NCBI GenBank assembly: GCA_000349905.1
Contig: KB722742.1
Span: 1,288,745-1,352,744, forward strand
Reading direction: 5' to 3'
Length of the DNA stretch: 64,000 nucleotides
Origin: Volvariella volvacea V23
Lineage: Eukaryota; Basidiomycota; Agaricomycetes; Agaricales; Pluteaceae
Part shown: positions 1 through 10,129 of the stretch, piece after piece
How the letters are laid out: the number at the start of each line of letters is the position of its first letter
How positions within the stretch are numbered: position 1 is the stretch's first letter
Translations under genes and position numbers: made by a program
Notes under the pieces: model-generated
The model's input: only the letters and a program-made list of their open reading frames with translations
Databases searched by the model: none
What the model was told of the DNA's origin: nothing

Positions 1-1593
1 CACCAGGTCTCGCAGCTGGAGAGGGCGGATGGGCGATGTATCTTGGTGTCGTAGATGCCGAGTTGGCTTTTTGTTCTCGTCCCTGACCCACCGAGCGAGC
101 TTTTTCGATATCCAGTGGCCGCTGGTGTGACCTCCAGACGGTCCCGACTCCACAGGTGCTATCTTTCCGGTTATTTCCAGCTCATAGTCGAGTAAAAACA
201 GAATCCACTGCCACGGTGCTTCCAGCCTCCTTAAAGCTTGCAGCTTTGGCCTCTCCTCATGTCCGTCACTGGTGCCCTTCCTCAAACCGCGAAGGTATAG
301 AGTGTCGTCTGGACACTGGGTATACCTATCCAATACCAACTCCTCCAACCGTGGACATCGTAGCAGGAAATCGGCGAGTGATTCTGCTTTAATGTCTTTG
401 CATTTGCGTACGTGAAACTCTAAGAGGTTTGGCACAGCGGTCCAGATATGAGGTAGGACAGCTGACCAGAAACTGTGGCCTAGGTTTATATCTGAGAGGA
501 TAAGCGTCGAGAGATTGATGGAAGCGTGAAGGAGGTTGAGCGTCCAGTTGAAACAGGGTGGCAGAAGGAGGAGGGCAGAGTTGATCGAGAATGTATGAAG
601 GGATGTCCATTTTATGCCAGTTGCGAGGGACATGACGAGGTCTTCTTGGATATGAGGTAAAGGACCCGGCATGCTGCTATGCCTTTTGTGCGATATCTCG
701 GGGTAATTGATAGGGAAGGTGCCGACGTCCTCTGCTGCGAGCCGATAGACCCAACTTGGTCCGTTGAGCCGAAGTGGATGATAGATGGGTTCGTTAAAAC
801 GTGGAGCGGAGGGCTTTGGGGGTGCAGCTGCGGCCGGCTTCCTAGAGACAAGATCCCGAACCCTCGCTCTCCGTCCCCTGTCGTGCGAATTCGAGGCCCG
901 AGAAAGGTCCTCCTGGGAGCGAGACGCCACCTCCGGCAACGGCTCCAAAACATAATCGTGCATTGACAGTTTTCCGTGCGACAAAGTGAGGGTATGAGCG
1001 GATTTCTGAATGGTCGTGTTGAGAAGCGCACTGTATGATTTAACCCAGTCAGCAAGGGTTATTTGGCGAAGGTGGGAGGAGTTGGTAACAATCAAGTCTC
1101 CTCCTGCACGGTGGTCCGTACTCTCGCCACTGTAGCTGCGTTCCCATTCTCCCGGCGCATTCATCAACAGCTTGACTTCCCCGACGTATTCCAATCGATC
1201 GAGTAGCATCTGCAACTCTGCAAACTGCGCCAGAAGTCCCCTCAACTGTACCGTTTTGTTGGAAGGCATGCGAAACGTGCACTCTAAAGTGTCAATGTGC
1301 GTGACAAATAGAGCTATTCGTAATGCATAAAGGGGGTTGTCATGCTCTGAATGTAGTGGAATCGAGTCGAGCCGAACGATGGTTGTGTTTGCGGGAGACG
1401 TTATCCCGAACCTTGCCAGATATAGCGGCAAACAGAGGGTGTTGAGGCGCCTGCATAGAGAGCCCAGAGACAACAGCGAAGACGGGGAGCGGATCAGGCA
1501 GGGTTGGGAAAGGATTTGAAGTAGGAGGTGGTCGGGTAGGTCGAACAGCTTCAGAGTCGTGTGCAGGTGCATGGCTTGGCTGCTCCGGCCCAT
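1..1593 (-). CDS. F-box/leucine-rich protein, 3' end cut by window edge
   Basis: One uninterrupted reading frame runs on the minus strand from the ATG at 1593 through position 1 without a stop, so the C-terminus lies outside the window (at least 530 residues seen). A second in-frame ATG at 1572 gives an N-terminus that better matches the neighbouring paralogue. The N-terminus has an F-box-like motif (LFDLPDHLLLQIL, then a short RRLNTLCLPLYLA helix). The rest contains leucine-rich segments such as LLLLPPCFNWTLNLL and ESLADFLLRCPRLEELVL. F-box proteins normally bring substrates to SCF ubiquitin ligases; the substrate cannot be inferred. The protein can be aligned by eye along its length with the gene at 2009-3931, which faces away from it. 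A TATA-like element lies about 55 bases upstream (minus strand, about 1646-1655). No intron is apparent. Confidence 0.75.
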   Translation of the reverse strand, partial: MGRSSQAMHLHTTLKLFDLPDHLLLQILSQPCLIRSPSSLLSLGSLCRRLNTLCLPLYLARFGITSPANTTIVRLDSIPLHSEHDNPLYALRIALFVTHIDTLECTFRMPSNKTVQLRGLLAQFAELQMLLDRLEYVGEVKLLMNAPGEWERSYSGESTDHRAGGDLIVTNSSHLRQITLADWVKSYSALLNTTIQKSAHTLTLSHGKLSMHDYVLEPLPEVASRSQEDLSRASNSHDRGRRARVRDLVSRKPAAAAPPKPSAPRFNEPIYHPLRLNGPSWVYRLAAEDVGTFPINYPEISHKRHSSMPGPLPHIQEDLVMSLATGIKWTSLHTFSINSALLLLPPCFNWTLNLLHASINLSTLILSDINLGHSFWSAVLPHIWTAVPNLLEFHVRKCKDIKAESLADFLLRCPRLEELVLDRYTQCPDDTLYLRGLRKGTSDGHEERPKLQALRRLEAPWQWILFLLDYELEITGKIAPVESGPSGGHTSGHWISKKLARWVRDENKKPTRHLRHQDTSPIRPLQLRDLV

Positions 1594-2008
1594 GATGCAA
1601 GTTCGATCGAAAGGAGGGATTGCAATCTCCGTACTGAGCGTAAGGATTATAAATAGGCCCAGACGAGGACTTGCAAACCCTTGTCCTGCGGGGTATTAAG
1701 TCCGTAACAGCCCCGCGCCGCATATCCTGATGGATGGCGATGTCATCTTCACAATCGGAGGGACAAGTACAGCAATCAATGCACTGTCAATGCGTTTGTT
1801 TGCGGGTTTAGAGAACTTGGCCAGAGCTCACCCGAACAGAACAAAGGTGTTGAGGGATAGGAGCAAGCAGCGTGTTTATTTGTTCTAGCGCACCGAGGCC
1901 CCTTCGATCCAACCCGACATGGCAGGGGCTGCAGGGCCATAGAGCGCCGAGCAGTGGCGTATTCGCCTTGCACAACCCTTTTCTCAGCTCTACGGACCCT
2001 TGAGGCCC
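1594..2008. promoter_or_regulatory. Divergent promoter between two F-box paralogues
   Basis: This 415-base spacer separates the start codons of two head-to-head F-box paralogues and must hold both promoters. The minus-strand gene has a TATA-like TATTTATAAT at about 1646-1655. No clear TATA box was seen for the plus-strand gene. Confidence 0.5.
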
Positions 2009-3931
2009 ATGCTTGGGCTCCTTGACCTTCCGAACGAACTCCTGCAGCAGATTGTGTCCTACGACGTCATTTACTCATCGGATGGGGCTCTCCTAACCCT
2101 CGCTTCCCTCAGCGCCCGTCTCAACACGATATGCATTCCTATCTACTTTTCTCATCAAGGGTCCACCTGCCTAACATCGCACACGAATCTCGACTTGCAC
2201 TGTGGAAGAGCACCACCCCTGCGTCCCAACGGCGACTCGGACTCGGAAAGTGATGGACGAGATGAGCGCGACTCCTTATTCGCGTTGTCTATCGCACTTC
2301 AAGTGCCCAGTATCGAGGTTCTGGATTGTCAGGTGGGAGTTCTGTGGGGAGGGCCCGAGGAGAAGAGGGAATTGCTGGAGAAGTTTGAGAGAATGACCAG
2401 AGTTGTCGATCGGTTGGCTTACGTCGGAGATGTCAAGCTCAACGTTTACAACCAACAATTCCACTCCAGCTCCCACAAATCTGCAAGTAGTGAACCTCCA
2501 GGACTGACAGATTGGGCGAGGGTTTACGGTCGGTTATTGGACACGATTTTGGCCAGGTCGTGTCATACTCTCGCATTATCGCACGGGAAGTTGGACATTT
2601 ACCGACACGATTGGGACATACCCAGTGACGATGCGGGCACCTCCGCTAGTTCAGGCAATCGATTCCAGAAGCTGTTCTCCGCGTTTTCAAAAGGAAAGCG
2701 CACCGCGTCTACCCAGCACCCTCAGAACGTGGCACCAAATGAGGATCTACTTGGTTCGCTGTACTTGCGCGCTCCTTATGGTCGATGGGTGCTAAAATGT
2801 GCCAACACTTCACCTGGTGGCTTCAGCACTGAGGACGAATTAGATATTCGCTCTGCTTTCACTCCGAACCCTACAACGTTATCAAACATCAAACTCCGTT
2901 CTCTTAAACTTGGATCCGGAATGTACCTCCTCCCTCCCTGTTTGAATTGGACACTCTCCATCCTTCGTGCAACTTGTTGTCCGCCTTCGGTCCACCCAAC
3001 ATCGCCTATTCTCACCTCACTCTCGCTGTACCAAATTACGCTCGCTGGAGACTTGTATCGAGTTGTCCTTCCAATGGTGTGGTCATCCGTCCCTCTTCTT
3101 AGGAAGTTGACGATACAAAGTTGTCCTAGTATAGAGTCGGATGCGCTGGCCGAGTTCTTGGATTCATGCAAAGAGTTGGAGGAAGTCGTATTCAGCGGAG
3201 TCGACAATCCGAACGAACAACACCCGCCGGTACCTACACCTACTCTCCCTAAATTGCGCAAACTCGTAGCCCCACAAAGTTGGATCACGTACCTCCTGCG
3301 CATTTCATCTAGACCTCAAGCGAGTTCCGAGTCTCTACCTTTACCTTCCCTTCGAAGCGTCGTCGCGCTTGTACCAAATCTGTCGACGACAAGTGCACTA
3401 TGCATCACAGATGCGTTCAAGTTTCTTTGCCGGGTCAACAGCTTGTTGAGGTCACCGCAGAACCCAAGAACCGAATTAGAAGATCTTGCAATTTATCTCG
3501 AACTAGGCGCAGGAATTGTGTGGCCCATAATCGCACAGCTGAACGTTCTAGACCGGGCGCGCGATATGGAATCAGGGCCCGTCGCCTCGGTGCATCTCTC
3601 CCAAGCCCTCAGCGTTCCGGATATCCTTTGGATCGGCTTGACTGGAACGCTAGGGTCTGGACCTCTCAAGTACAGAGATAAAATGGTGGAATGGTTGCGG
3701 AAGTTTGATAGGCTGAAGGTTCTGAAGCTTTCTGTGGATGCTGACATTACGGGTCAGTCCACTTGGAAGAGTTGGACTCAAACCGAGTTGGTGCAGCAAG
3801 GCGAGTTGCTTGTGCAGTTTTTGAAGGAGTCGCATAGAGGACGTGGAAGGATAAAGGTAGAAATTGGGAGTGATGTGAGCTGGATTGATTGTGGAGGAGG
3901 TAACGACGTGCAAGCCCCAAGCTCCAGATAG
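2009..3931 (+). CDS. F-box/leucine-rich repeat protein
   Basis: Single-exon gene encoding about 640 residues. The ATG at 2009 is chosen because the F-box-like motif follows at once (LLDLPNELLQQIV, then LNTICIPIYFSH about 30 residues on). The remainder is leucine-rich, with segments such as LPPCLNWTLSIL and DALAEFLDSCKELEEVVF. These match the divergently transcribed gene on its left and the broken copy at 4205-5329. The expected role is as substrate-recognition subunit of an SCF-type ubiquitin ligase, in cytosol or nucleus; this is inferred from family only. A variable Ser/Lys-rich linker lies in the middle (about residues 210-240). The function could also be purely structural, as many fungal F-box proteins are uncharacterised. 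Confidence 0.8.
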   Translation: MLGLLDLPNELLQQIVSYDVIYSSDGALLTLASLSARLNTICIPIYFSHQGSTCLTSHTNLDLHCGRAPPLRPNGDSDSESDGRDERDSLFALSIALQVPSIEVLDCQVGVLWGGPEEKRELLEKFERMTRVVDRLAYVGDVKLNVYNQQFHSSSHKSASSEPPGLTDWARVYGRLLDTILARSCHTLALSHGKLDIYRHDWDIPSDDAGTSASSGNRFQKLFSAFSKGKRTASTQHPQNVAPNEDLLGSLYLRAPYGRWVLKCANTSPGGFSTEDELDIRSAFTPNPTTLSNIKLRSLKLGSGMYLLPPCLNWTLSILRATCCPPSVHPTSPILTSLSLYQITLAGDLYRVVLPMVWSSVPLLRKLTIQSCPSIESDALAEFLDSCKELEEVVFSGVDNPNEQHPPVPTPTLPKLRKLVAPQSWITYLLRISSRPQASSESLPLPSLRSVVALVPNLSTTSALCITDAFKFLCRVNSLLRSPQNPRTELEDLAIYLELGAGIVWPIIAQLNVLDRARDMESGPVASVHLSQALSVPDILWIGLTGTLGSGPLKYRDKMVEWLRKFDRLKVLKLSVDADITGQSTWKSWTQTELVQQGELLVQFLKESHRGRGRIKVEIGSDVSWIDCGGGNDVQAPSSR

Positions 3932-4204
3932 TCTTTTCAAAATGAGGCACTTTGTACATAGTTTTATTGTATATTGGTATGTAATTGAACATCTGCTTTC
4001 TTTGCTTGGTTCAAATGCGTTTACGACTCAAATATGCTGAAGTAGTCGTCTGCTGATTGTGCTCAGCCTCTTGTTTTGTCCGATATAGAGGCGATCAGGG
4101 GTCATTAAATGAACTATGCACCATATAGAGCCTATCACAGCCACTGACTTACAAGCCCCGCACTAGGCAAGTTGTACCACCACTTATCCATATTCCCCTC
4201 CTCA

Positions 4205-5329
4205 ATGCAAACCACCAACGCATCTCACCCAGATTTACCCAATGAATTTTTGGACCACATCTTGTCCTTCGTGCCAGCAGGGATGCGGGCAGACACGCTC
4301 CTCAAGTTCGCCCTGCTATGTCGCCGCTTGAACATGATGTTCATCAGTTACTATCTTCAACTATCTGGGCTAGAACCACCAGTTACAGACGTCACTCTAA
4401 TACTGTATATCTCACAAACCAATGGCGCCAATAGTCACATGAAGATCCTTCGGGCGCTACGTATAGCATTTTCACTACGCCACATGAAGGCATTGAAGTG
4501 CTGTATTATGCAGTCCGAGACGGTGTTGTCACGGCCCGGGCTGGTTCATATCCTTGACGGGCTGCATGACCTTATCGCAAGGCTCGACCACATTGATAAT
4601 GTCCAATTACACATCTGGAATAGGTATCCTCGTGGCGCTGCCAACCACAGGAGCGAGATGGACGACTTGTTGGAAAGGCAGGAGTGGGAGAAGAGTTATG
4701 GGAGGTCGGTTAACGTGCTGAAGAACAAGTCCTCCAACGTAACAGCTGGTCATGAAGTTATGCCCTTCCACCGTTCCCATCGAGAAAATCCCTCATTGGC
4801 TTCAAATTCGTTCTCTCGAAACCTCCGCAATTTCTTCAGCCTTCCAAGTCAATCACCATCTCATACTCCCTCCAAAACTTATTGGCCAGGTCAAGCGCAG
4901 GAACGGATTGACGAGCGGGGACATAGTACTAATGAACAGTATGTCTACGCGAATTCTACCATAGCCAGGAATTTAAAAGTCAAGGATGTCGTCCTTTCTC
5001 AAAATTTAATGGTCCTTTCTCCTTGCATCAATTAGTTCACCTCGATCCTCAAGCATTCATATCTAACCAGCCTCACATTGTACGCTATATCACTGGCTCC
5101 AGACGCCTGGGATCTTGTTATCGACTTGATTTCCCCTACCATCCCACAACTACACCACCTCAAAATTTACGGATCCAACATATTGCCTTCACCATTGGTG
5201 AGGCACCTCTCTCATCTACCCCATCTTCGAAGTCTGGAGACAGACTTGCGAGCTGATGAGCGACACAGTATCGCAGTATTACCGAGTAGCATTCACGAGA
5301 CAGCGATGGCAAAGGCGAGTCGCTCTTAA
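4205..5329 (+). pseudogene. Third F-box paralogue, broken by an in-frame TAG
   Basis: From the ATG at 4205 the frame has an F-box-like motif (DLPNEFLDHILSFV, RRLNMMFISYYL) and the same middle region as the two paralogues on its left. It stops at TAG 5033-5035. Downstream of that stop the same frame continues with recognisable family sequence (LTSLTLYAISLA, then QLHHLKIYGSNIL) to a second stop at 5329. At the TAG both intact paralogues have Trp in the motif PC(L/F)NWTL, so a TGG to TAG change is the simplest reading. The 3' third of the leucine-rich region is also missing. A truncated protein of 276 residues could still be made. No intron with GT..AG that would remove the stop was seen. Confidence 0.75.
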
Positions 5330-5530
5330 GCGCCGCGACGAACAAACGAGAAAGCACGAGAGAATAAATTATATTTTAATAACAAAAGCAAGAGAAAATA
5401 AGAGGGTAATACAAGTGGTAATACAAGAGCAAGATAGACAGCAACATGAGTGGAAGAGCAGGGGGGGTTAGTGATACACATGAAATAATGAAGAAACGAC
5501 AGAAACTGAGTGCAATGGTTGCAGAGTCGA

Positions 5531-6425
5531 TTATATACCTTGTACCCCACCGTTGGGCTTCTTGGGATGGCCGTCGTCGTCCAGACCTATGACAAAGCGT
5601 CAGTCGAAATCCACATCAGGTAATTACAAAGCGGACGCACCCAGCTCCGGGTCGCTGATCATCCACAACGCAGCCCTGATTTTCGCCATCGAGGCAGCAT
5701 TGCCATTCCTCGACGAGCCCGGAGACTTGGTGAAGGATTCCGGCAAGACGTTGAAGTCACCCATTAGAACGATGTCCCCGCTGGTGTCGACGCCAGCGGG
5801 AACGGGGATCCCCGTGCCGGGGTGCACGAGCACCAGTCGGTCAGCGCCGAGATTGACAGGCGTCGTCGTCAGCTGGGCCTGTTTCGAGAGCGTCTCGTAA
5901 CCCTGTGCCAGAGGAATTACTCGTTAGAGGACAGTGAGAGGCTGGAAGAAAAACCAAGCACGGGACGCACCTTGTTCACGTAGCGCTGGATGGCGTCGAC
6001 GGACGAGAAGGCTAGAGGCGCCTCGTTGTCATTGAAGAAGCTGTGGCGTATATAGCCGCCCGCCAGGCGACCTACCGGAGTGCCGGAGGGAAGTGGAATC
6101 CCCTGGAGCCACGCGAGCATGGCCGCAACCTTCTCGGGGTTGGGCGGGGAGGCCGCGAGTGGGACGTACTCCATGACCACATACGCGGTCGATTCGCGCC
6201 GAAAGCTGAATAGTAATTTGGGAATGCGGGCCCTGCCTGGTTTCTCCTGGTGGGCCTTGCCGTGATCTGCGATGCAGTTCCGTACGGCGACTTCAGACTC
6301 GAGAATCTTGGGGTTGCCGAACTTGACAAAGTACGCATTCCCAACGGAAAGGGAGCGGCCTTGTATGCTGCGCAAGCGGCCACGATGTAGTCCTTCAAGG
6401 CTGCTGGATCCTTGAGTATTGCCAT
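5531..6425 (-). pseudogene. Phosphotransferase/kinase-like gene with frameshift and lost catalytic loop
   Basis: Minus-strand exons 5971-6425, 5641-5902 and 5531-5586 join with canonical introns (68 and 54 bases, phases fit)). The first exon has a glycine-poor N-lobe with VGNAYFVKFG and later YVVMEYVPLA, and the second has GDIVLMGDF and LPESF. This pattern resembles the aminoglycoside-phosphotransferase-like kinases that are numerous in basidiomycetes. The natural start, beginning MAILKDPAALKDYIV at 6425, is in a different frame from VGNAYFVKFG. No intron can fit between them, so a single-base indel near 6355-6370 is inferred. The expected catalytic HxDxxxxN loop is replaced by HPGTGIPVPAGV. 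Both features suggest a dead gene or pseudokinase; an alternative upstream exon (donor near 6490) was tested but no ATG fits it. Confidence 0.55.
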
Positions 6426-6724
6426 GGCGAAGCGTCTAAGATGATGCAGTGTTAGAAAAGGGGTAAATAAGTAACGAGAGAACGACACGTACGATCTAGG
6501 TAGGCTACGTGAAGAGCGAGAGCACAGCGCAACGCCAATGCTAGGACGAACAAGGTGTGAAAGTAGGGGAAGGGAAGAGGGCGAAGTCGACAGGGGAGAT
6601 ATTCGAGGGCAAAGGAATGTGTGTGTGGTGTTGAACAATTCCGCTAACGTGTGACATCATGTCACAATCGCGTCACTGCGCGTCACTGCCCATTTCATTG
6701 AGACATTGACGTTGTGTGAGTATT

Positions 6725-6877
6725 GATGCTCTTCTTAATTTCGAGGTTGAGCACAAGGCCACCAACACAGTTGCCACTGCTGAGGAGATTTGCGAGGCTG
6801 TAAAGAATGAAAAAGAGGCTCAGGAAAACTCTCCCATCAATGGAGGTGATGGTTCTCGAGCCACTGTCTACTTGTAA
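6725..6877 (+). pseudogene. Remnant of a pogo/Tigger-like transposase C-terminus (tentative)
   Basis: A 50-codon open stretch ends at TAA 6877. It contains SIDALLNFEVEH followed by TAEEICEAVKNEKEAQ, an acidic tail like those ending fungal DDE-type pogo/Tigger transposases. No catalytic domain precedes it, so at most a deleted copy remains. The family assignment rests on pattern memory and is uncertain. Confidence 0.3.
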
Positions 6878-7106
6878 AGATGTTTTGCAAGTATCTTTGA
6901 TTAAAAGGTATGCTAACACAATGGAGGGTGATATGGCATGCAAATTGGAAGTGGTTTTGGATCATTCAGGCGACAAATGCGCTTGGAGGAGACTTTATAT
7001 ATGAAAACGGCTCAACTCTGCCTTATAATCAGCTTTATTCCGTCTCATTCTTATATCTAGAGTACCATACTGTAATTGCCTGTCACAATGCGTTACAAAG
7101 TGTGAC

Positions 7107-7164
7107 AACCTCTACTAACCCATAGCCCGGAATTGTCACCGAGGGGTATGGGCTATCAGAGGTT
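7107..7164. repeat. Imperfect inverted repeat (hairpin)
   Basis: The outer arms AACCTCT (7107-7113) and AGAGGTT (7158-7164) enclose inner arms CATAGCCC (7121-7128) and GGGCTAT (7150-7156). The single strand can fold into a two-part stem. It may be the end of a small non-autonomous transposon, or a chance structure. Confidence 0.5.
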
Positions 7165-7857
7165 CTTCTGTACATCAAAGAGCTTATAACGGTCCTGATG
7201 GGGATAAATGTAGGCTCAACAACTGCCTCATCAATCCTATACCTGATCTTCCCACTTGCCATCTGTCAACCTCCCCCGAGAACTTGGTTACCAACTCAAT
7301 TGAACGGACTGATGGGGGTGCACCGGACGGACTATATCTCTATCTGTATCTCGATTCCCAGGTGGCCCATAGGCACCCAGAGGTACCACACATTGGCACG
7401 CCGCGCTACATAACGCTGTTGCTGGCATCCCTCAGGCCCTTCTTTTTCTCAGGTTCTCCTTCTTGATCCTGTAGCGCTCACTGAATGCGGTCGACGGCTG
7501 GACTGTAACGTTCTTCTCTACCCTTACCTTACATTGGCCCTTTTATTGGTTTCATTTCAACTTGAACCCTCAACTTCAGCTTCAGCTTCATCCCCCGAGT
7601 CGTTCGTTCTTTTCCGCTGCTTCTCGCTTCAATCGCCGTTTCGCGACCGGATTGCGGTTTGCCGAACTGTGTATCTGCCAGTGACTGTTGAACGGTCCAT
7701 CTAATCCATCTATCATTCGCTTCTACGACGGCTCCATCTCACCCTTACCAAGATCAAGGACTCCAAGATCAGGACCCCACCGAAGCTCTTATACTCCCTA
7801 TCCCAGGCCGCGATCTCAAGTCACACGAGTACCCACATCCTTCTTACGTGTTAAGAT

Positions 7858-9759
7858 ATGGCCAACGTCGGTTTGACCAGGGAGGAAATCGAGTTCGTGG
7901 TGGGAGCGATGCCAGGGTTGAGAGTATTGAAGAGAATGAATGTTGCGTTGTTATGTCTTACTCGTGAGCCCTCCTCTCCTCCTCTTCCTACGCTATACCT
8001 ACCCCAATGTGTAGTGTACGAACATGTTACTACCCTAGATGAGGAGGTAAGTTCAACTCTGCATATGGATGATGTGCACGAGGCGACGCGTCTGGATAGA
8101 TCAGGTACTTTTGGAGAGGACGGTGGACGTTATCTCGTATCTTGTTCCTTTTGGTGCGTCGCTAACTCGGCCTGGTGCACCACTCAAATAGCTGATTGCG
8201 GGCTGCCTGTTAGAATCGATATATGCTACCGTTCGTTACGACGTGCGTGCTTTCCCGTCTGCGAAACCCAGAAATGAATGATATAGGGAATGCTATACAG
8301 TTTTGTTGTCATTTGTAAGTGGTTCATCTCCACAGAATGACGATATGTTCAACTCCTCTTGGAATAGGTGACTCTATACCTGTTCCACCAAGTGATGTAA
8401 GTCTTCACATCACCAGACTATTCGTCCTCTGACTATTGAATTCCTAGTTGTACGAGACTTTTCTTGAATTTTGGGGCAATTGTAACCGTTGCTCGCAGTT
8501 GTAGATCAGTCGTTAGTTTTGCTTTCATCGCCGAGGTCATCGTAATGGCCATCGTGCAAGGTTCGACCTCACGCTTTCAACGCTTCACGTCAACTAAATA
8601 CCAGCTCTATTCCCATTCACGCCCTCAGCCACCCTTGTCGTCCGCGCATGGTACCTCCTCTCCTCGCGAATATCCCAATACGCCCTATTATCCGTCTTCA
8701 TTGCCACATTCATAATTACAATGGTATTCATGCACTACTCGGTCTCCCATCTTCAAGTTCTGCCGAATTTTGCGTTGGCAAGTGCGGAATTCAGAAATGG
8801 GTGCAAGGTTGCGAGACCACCCGGGTTTGGGAGAGTGTATTTGCCTTCGTTGGTACTACATGTGAGTCTACCCTTGTTATTTCACCAAGATTGTCGGATG
8901 TTGAAGTGTTGGTGGGCGCATATAGGCGATATTGTATATAATTACTGCATACAGAGCTCTTGCCAACCGGCAACTATTGAAGCATGCACCTGTAATGAAG
9001 CGATTAGTGCGAGAGTAAGTCGTCGCTTTTGATTTCCGCTATATCCGTCGTCTAACAACCCGGAATCAAGCGGAGGCTTCTTCCTCTTGGTAGTATTCTG
9101 TAAGTCCTCTCGAGCGCCTGCAAATCACATTATCGTGCTGAAATAGGATAAGTGGCTGTGGGATTTACCACCATAGGCTCGTTCTTGCGCGACATCAACA
9201 CGGTACGCACGCATGGCTCCTTGGAAACCCGCTTGTTGAACTGACGTCGCACAATCAATTAGATCAACCTGCCAGCCATATTCTCGCCGTAAGTCTGTAA
9301 TCAAGCTGGAGTCACGAGCGATGCCAAATTGATAGGCGATTAGGTTTTTATTAACAACTACGTCAATCGCCGTCTCCCGGGTGATGTTCAGCGTTCACTG
9401 TCTAGCCTCTCGTTTAGGCTCCGATCAGCCATACCTTCTGAACGAACTAGAACTTAAACGGGCGGGGTGTTGGAGAAAAGGACCAAATCAGGGGGAGATT
9501 ATCATCGAGAGATATTCTCCTGGGGCTGATGATTACGATTCGGATGGCGAGGGTCTGTATGAGTATGATAAGGATAAGGCGAAAGGGTCTTCGGATTCTT
9601 TTAGTATGACGGCTTTTCCATCGAGATCGATGGTGAGAGAGCAGGACAGGATTGGGGTGAAGGAGACGAGGGTTGGGGAGTTGGAAAAGGGTGTGTGGGT
9701 GAAGGGTGTGTTGAACATCGAAGGACAGGAGTTGCCGACAAGTAGTAGACCAGGGGGGT
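7858..9759 (+). CDS. DUF6533-type seven-helix membrane protein, C-terminus lost in gap
   Basis: Multi-exon gene; clear exons are 7858-7963, 8015-8046, 8100-8153, about 8446-8560, 8605-8861, 8926-9014, 9071-9099, 9153-9202, 9263-9288 and 9344 to the gap. Joined, the start reads LYEHVTTLDEE, then IRYFWRGRWTLSRILFLL, which is the N-terminal signature of the large DUF6533 family of Agaricomycetes. Membrane segments follow (SFAFIAEVIVMAIVQ; SVFIATFIITMVFMHYSV; GGFFLLVVFLAVGFTTIGSF). The tail begins with SRVMFSVHCLASRLGSD and is rich in Asp/Glu/Lys. Function of the family is unknown. The exons between 8154 and 8446 could not be joined in one frame with certainty. The C-terminus runs into the N gap. 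Confidence 0.7.
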
Positions 9760-9859
9760 NNNNNNNNNNNNNNNNNNNNNNNNNNNNNNNNNNNNNNNNN
9801 NNNNNNNNNNNNNNNNNNNNNNNNNNNNNNNNNNNNNNNNNNNNNNNNNNNNNNNNNNN
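9760..9859. other. Assembly gap (100 N)
   Basis: A run of exactly 100 N, the usual placeholder for unknown length. It hides the end of the membrane-protein gene and the first two thirds of histone H3, so the real missing stretch is probably well over 100 bases. Confidence 0.95.
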
Positions 9860-10129
9860 CATGGCCCTTCAAGAAGCTGCTGAGGCTTACCTTGTCTCCC
9901 TCTTCGAGGATACCAACTTGGCTGCCATCCATGCTAAGCGTAAGTGCATTCCTTTCGTCTGAGTCATCCTCAGCAATGTGACTAATTTCCGTCGGTCCCG
10001 CAGGTGTCACTATGTATGCCACTTCCGTCACGTTGTGCTCAGCCCTTTAGAGAACTAACTACTTCTACCTTTTCTAGCCAACCCAAGGATCTCGCTTTGG
10101 CCAGGCGTCTCCGTGGCGAACGCTCTTAA
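9860..10129 (+). CDS. H3: Histone H3, 3' part
   Basis: Exons 9860-9939, 10004-10013 and 10078-10129 join to [20 protein letters not shown], then AAIHAKRVTIQPKD and RRLRGERS before TAA at 10127-10129. This is the end of the histone fold of canonical histone H3. The coding sequence for the N-terminal tail and first helices is missing in the preceding gap. The middle exon is only 10 bases long. The sequence matches canonical replication-type H3 rather than the divergent centromeric variant. The protein packages DNA in nucleosomes with H4, H2A and H2B; no H4 partner gene is visible in the window. Confidence 0.95.

Larger units (their letters stand above)
6426..7857. other. Intergenic region with transposase remnant and hairpin
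   Basis: About 1.4 kb without an intact gene. It holds a likely transposon C-terminal fragment (6725-6877), a hairpin (7107-7164), and then the CT-rich leader of the membrane-protein gene that starts at 7858. Short direct copies of GTCAC occur around 6650-6690 and 7080-7140 and may be worn element ends. Confidence 0.5.

Noticed and set aside
612..1055. 147-codon minus-strand open frame
   Set aside because: It is a shadow of the F-box gene that fills 1-1593 in another minus-strand frame and shows no family pattern itself.
9381..9962. Single frame spanning the N gap that would fuse the membrane protein to histone H3
   Set aside because: The N run has unknown length, so the fusion is an artefact; the two sides belong to unrelated families.
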